Shown one piece after another: positions 45,110-45,768 of a stretch of 45,768 nucleotides of DNA (position 1 is the stretch's first letter; every line of letters begins with the position of its first letter). Made by a program: the position numbers and the translations under genes. The notes beneath the pieces were generated by a model that saw only the letters and a program-made list of their open reading frames with translations, was not told the origin of the DNA and searched no databases. The stretch is taken from positions 18,414,742 through 18,460,509 of the forward strand of contig CM012953.1 in the NCBI GenBank assembly GCA_000181795.3, read 5' to 3'. This stretch comes from Trichinella spiralis (Eukaryota; Nematoda; Enoplea; Trichinellida; Trichinellidae).

Positions 45110-45635
45110 AATGGTGCCGTACGCAGTACGTCTACGGCCCCATTACCTCCACTACCCGGTACGGCCCCTCCCATCCACGGTCGAGCTTCCCTCTTCATGG
45201 CATTGCCAGCCACACGCGGTCGTTCGGGCAGAAGCGTGACTCCTTGGCGTGTCGGTCGTGCAGGCACTTTTGGCGACGTTGCTGCGTCTTCAGGTGGTCC
45301 CTCGCCAGGTCGTGCACACGGTCGATGCGCTCTCGGGTCTCGCGGATGTAGTTCGGTAGCCCTTAGGCTTCGCGCCCAGGCGGGTTCCTGATCTGAACAC
45401 CCAGCAGCAACCGCAACTCTCGACCAAGCATGGCGATCTCAGGTGTCACTCCCGTACTCTCGTGAACGCTGCTGTTGTACGCCAGCATGACGAATGGCAG
45501 CATATCATCCCACTGGCCCTGGGTTCCTATCGACCAAGATGGACAGCATGTCCAGGAGCGTGCGGGTTAAACCTCTCTGCCTGTCATTCCCTTGCGGGTG
45601 GTATGCAGAGGATCGCGTCGTCATATAGTACGCAG
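45110..45635 (-). mobile_element. Ty3/gypsy-type integrase fragment
   Basis: On the minus strand, blocks typical of the end of Ty3/gypsy integrase are visible: MLPFVMLAYNSSVHESTG, then LRETRERIDRV-like helices and an RFCPNDRVW motif before the C-terminus. It lies tail-to-tail with the BEL/Pao integrase fragment. Broken; a fragment only. Confidence 0.7.
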
Positions 45636-45639
45636 ATGT

Positions 45640-45768
45640 TGTCCGTACTGCATATACACAAAAGCGGATAGAAAATTAACTGATTTGTCTGAGATCTCTT
45701 TAAAGTCAGTTTGATCATAAAACATAACCACAGTTTGGGTGTCCACCATGATTCATAAACAAACATCC
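45640..45768 (+). mobile_element. hAT transposase fragment, second copy, cut by window end
   Basis: Matches 30516-30650 in the same orientation (CACAAAAGCGGATAGA.AATTAACTGATTTG, then AAAGTCAGT and CATAAACAAACATCC). It begins directly after the Ty3/gypsy fragment and continues beyond the window. Confidence 0.75.

Noticed and set aside
1-45768. tRNA, rRNA, spliced-leader RNA or snRNA genes
   Set aside because: I looked for T-loop motifs, snRNA start motifs and Sm sites next to splice donors and saw none that hold together; a covariance-model search could find ones I missed.

Overview
The window looks like about 27 kb of gene-bearing nematode chromosome followed by about 18 kb of transposon fossils. 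The first part is AT-rich (roughly 30% GC), with short spliced introns mostly of about 40-200 bases. Two small secreted cystatin-like genes resemble the cystatin-like proteins known from Trichinella. With the intron style and the BEL/Pao-type debris this suggests a Trichinella-like (clade I, Dorylaimia) nematode. The species is an inference from remembered protein families, with no database search.

Host genes, in order: MRPL45 (-, 418-1755), a mitochondrial ribosomal protein; FANCL (-, 2631-4501), the E3 ubiquitin ligase of the Fanconi pathway; cystatin-like gene 1 (+, 6025-6712); an intronless BAR-domain gene (+, 8398-9210) just behind a small hAT-type element (8043-8345); cystatin-like gene 2 (+, 9911-10638); an intronless threonine dehydratase (+, 12185-13435); AAR2 (-, 13813-15093), a U5 snRNP assembly factor; RPAIN (+, 15707-16712), the RPA import factor; VPS16 (-, 17041-21156), a HOPS/CORVET subunit; and an AGTRAP-like four-pass membrane protein (+, 26433-26900). 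A two-exon, 66-residue membrane protein (-, 28628-29046) and an unassigned exon (-, 29159-29337) lie at the edge of the transposon zone. The genes are mostly housekeeping and do not form one pathway. FANCL and RPAIN both touch DNA repair or replication. AAR2 and RPAIN are divergent across about 0.6 kb and could share a promoter. The two cystatin-like genes come from a duplication of about 1.3 kb that carried promoter and 3' flank along.

The stretch 21157-26432 has no gene that I can support. It is very AT-rich and holds two GC-richer islands and several microsatellites.

From about 27.5 kb to the end the sequence is layered fossils: BEL/Pao gag-like pieces on both strands, Ty3/gypsy integrase pieces on the minus strand, a BEL/Pao integrase piece, several LTR-like repeats in direct and inverted orientation, and two copies of a hAT transposase segment, one at each side of the LTR cluster. 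None looks whole. GC content is visibly higher here.

I found no CRISPR array, no rRNA, no convincing tRNA and no undescribed multi-gene system. The points most worth a second look are the cystatin-like pair without the usual inhibitory loop, FANCL in a nematode-like genome, matching repeat cores in two neighbouring VPS16 introns, three host introns whose best GT-AG ends break the conserved frame, the small membrane protein, and the same-orientation hAT copies bracketing the LTR cluster.
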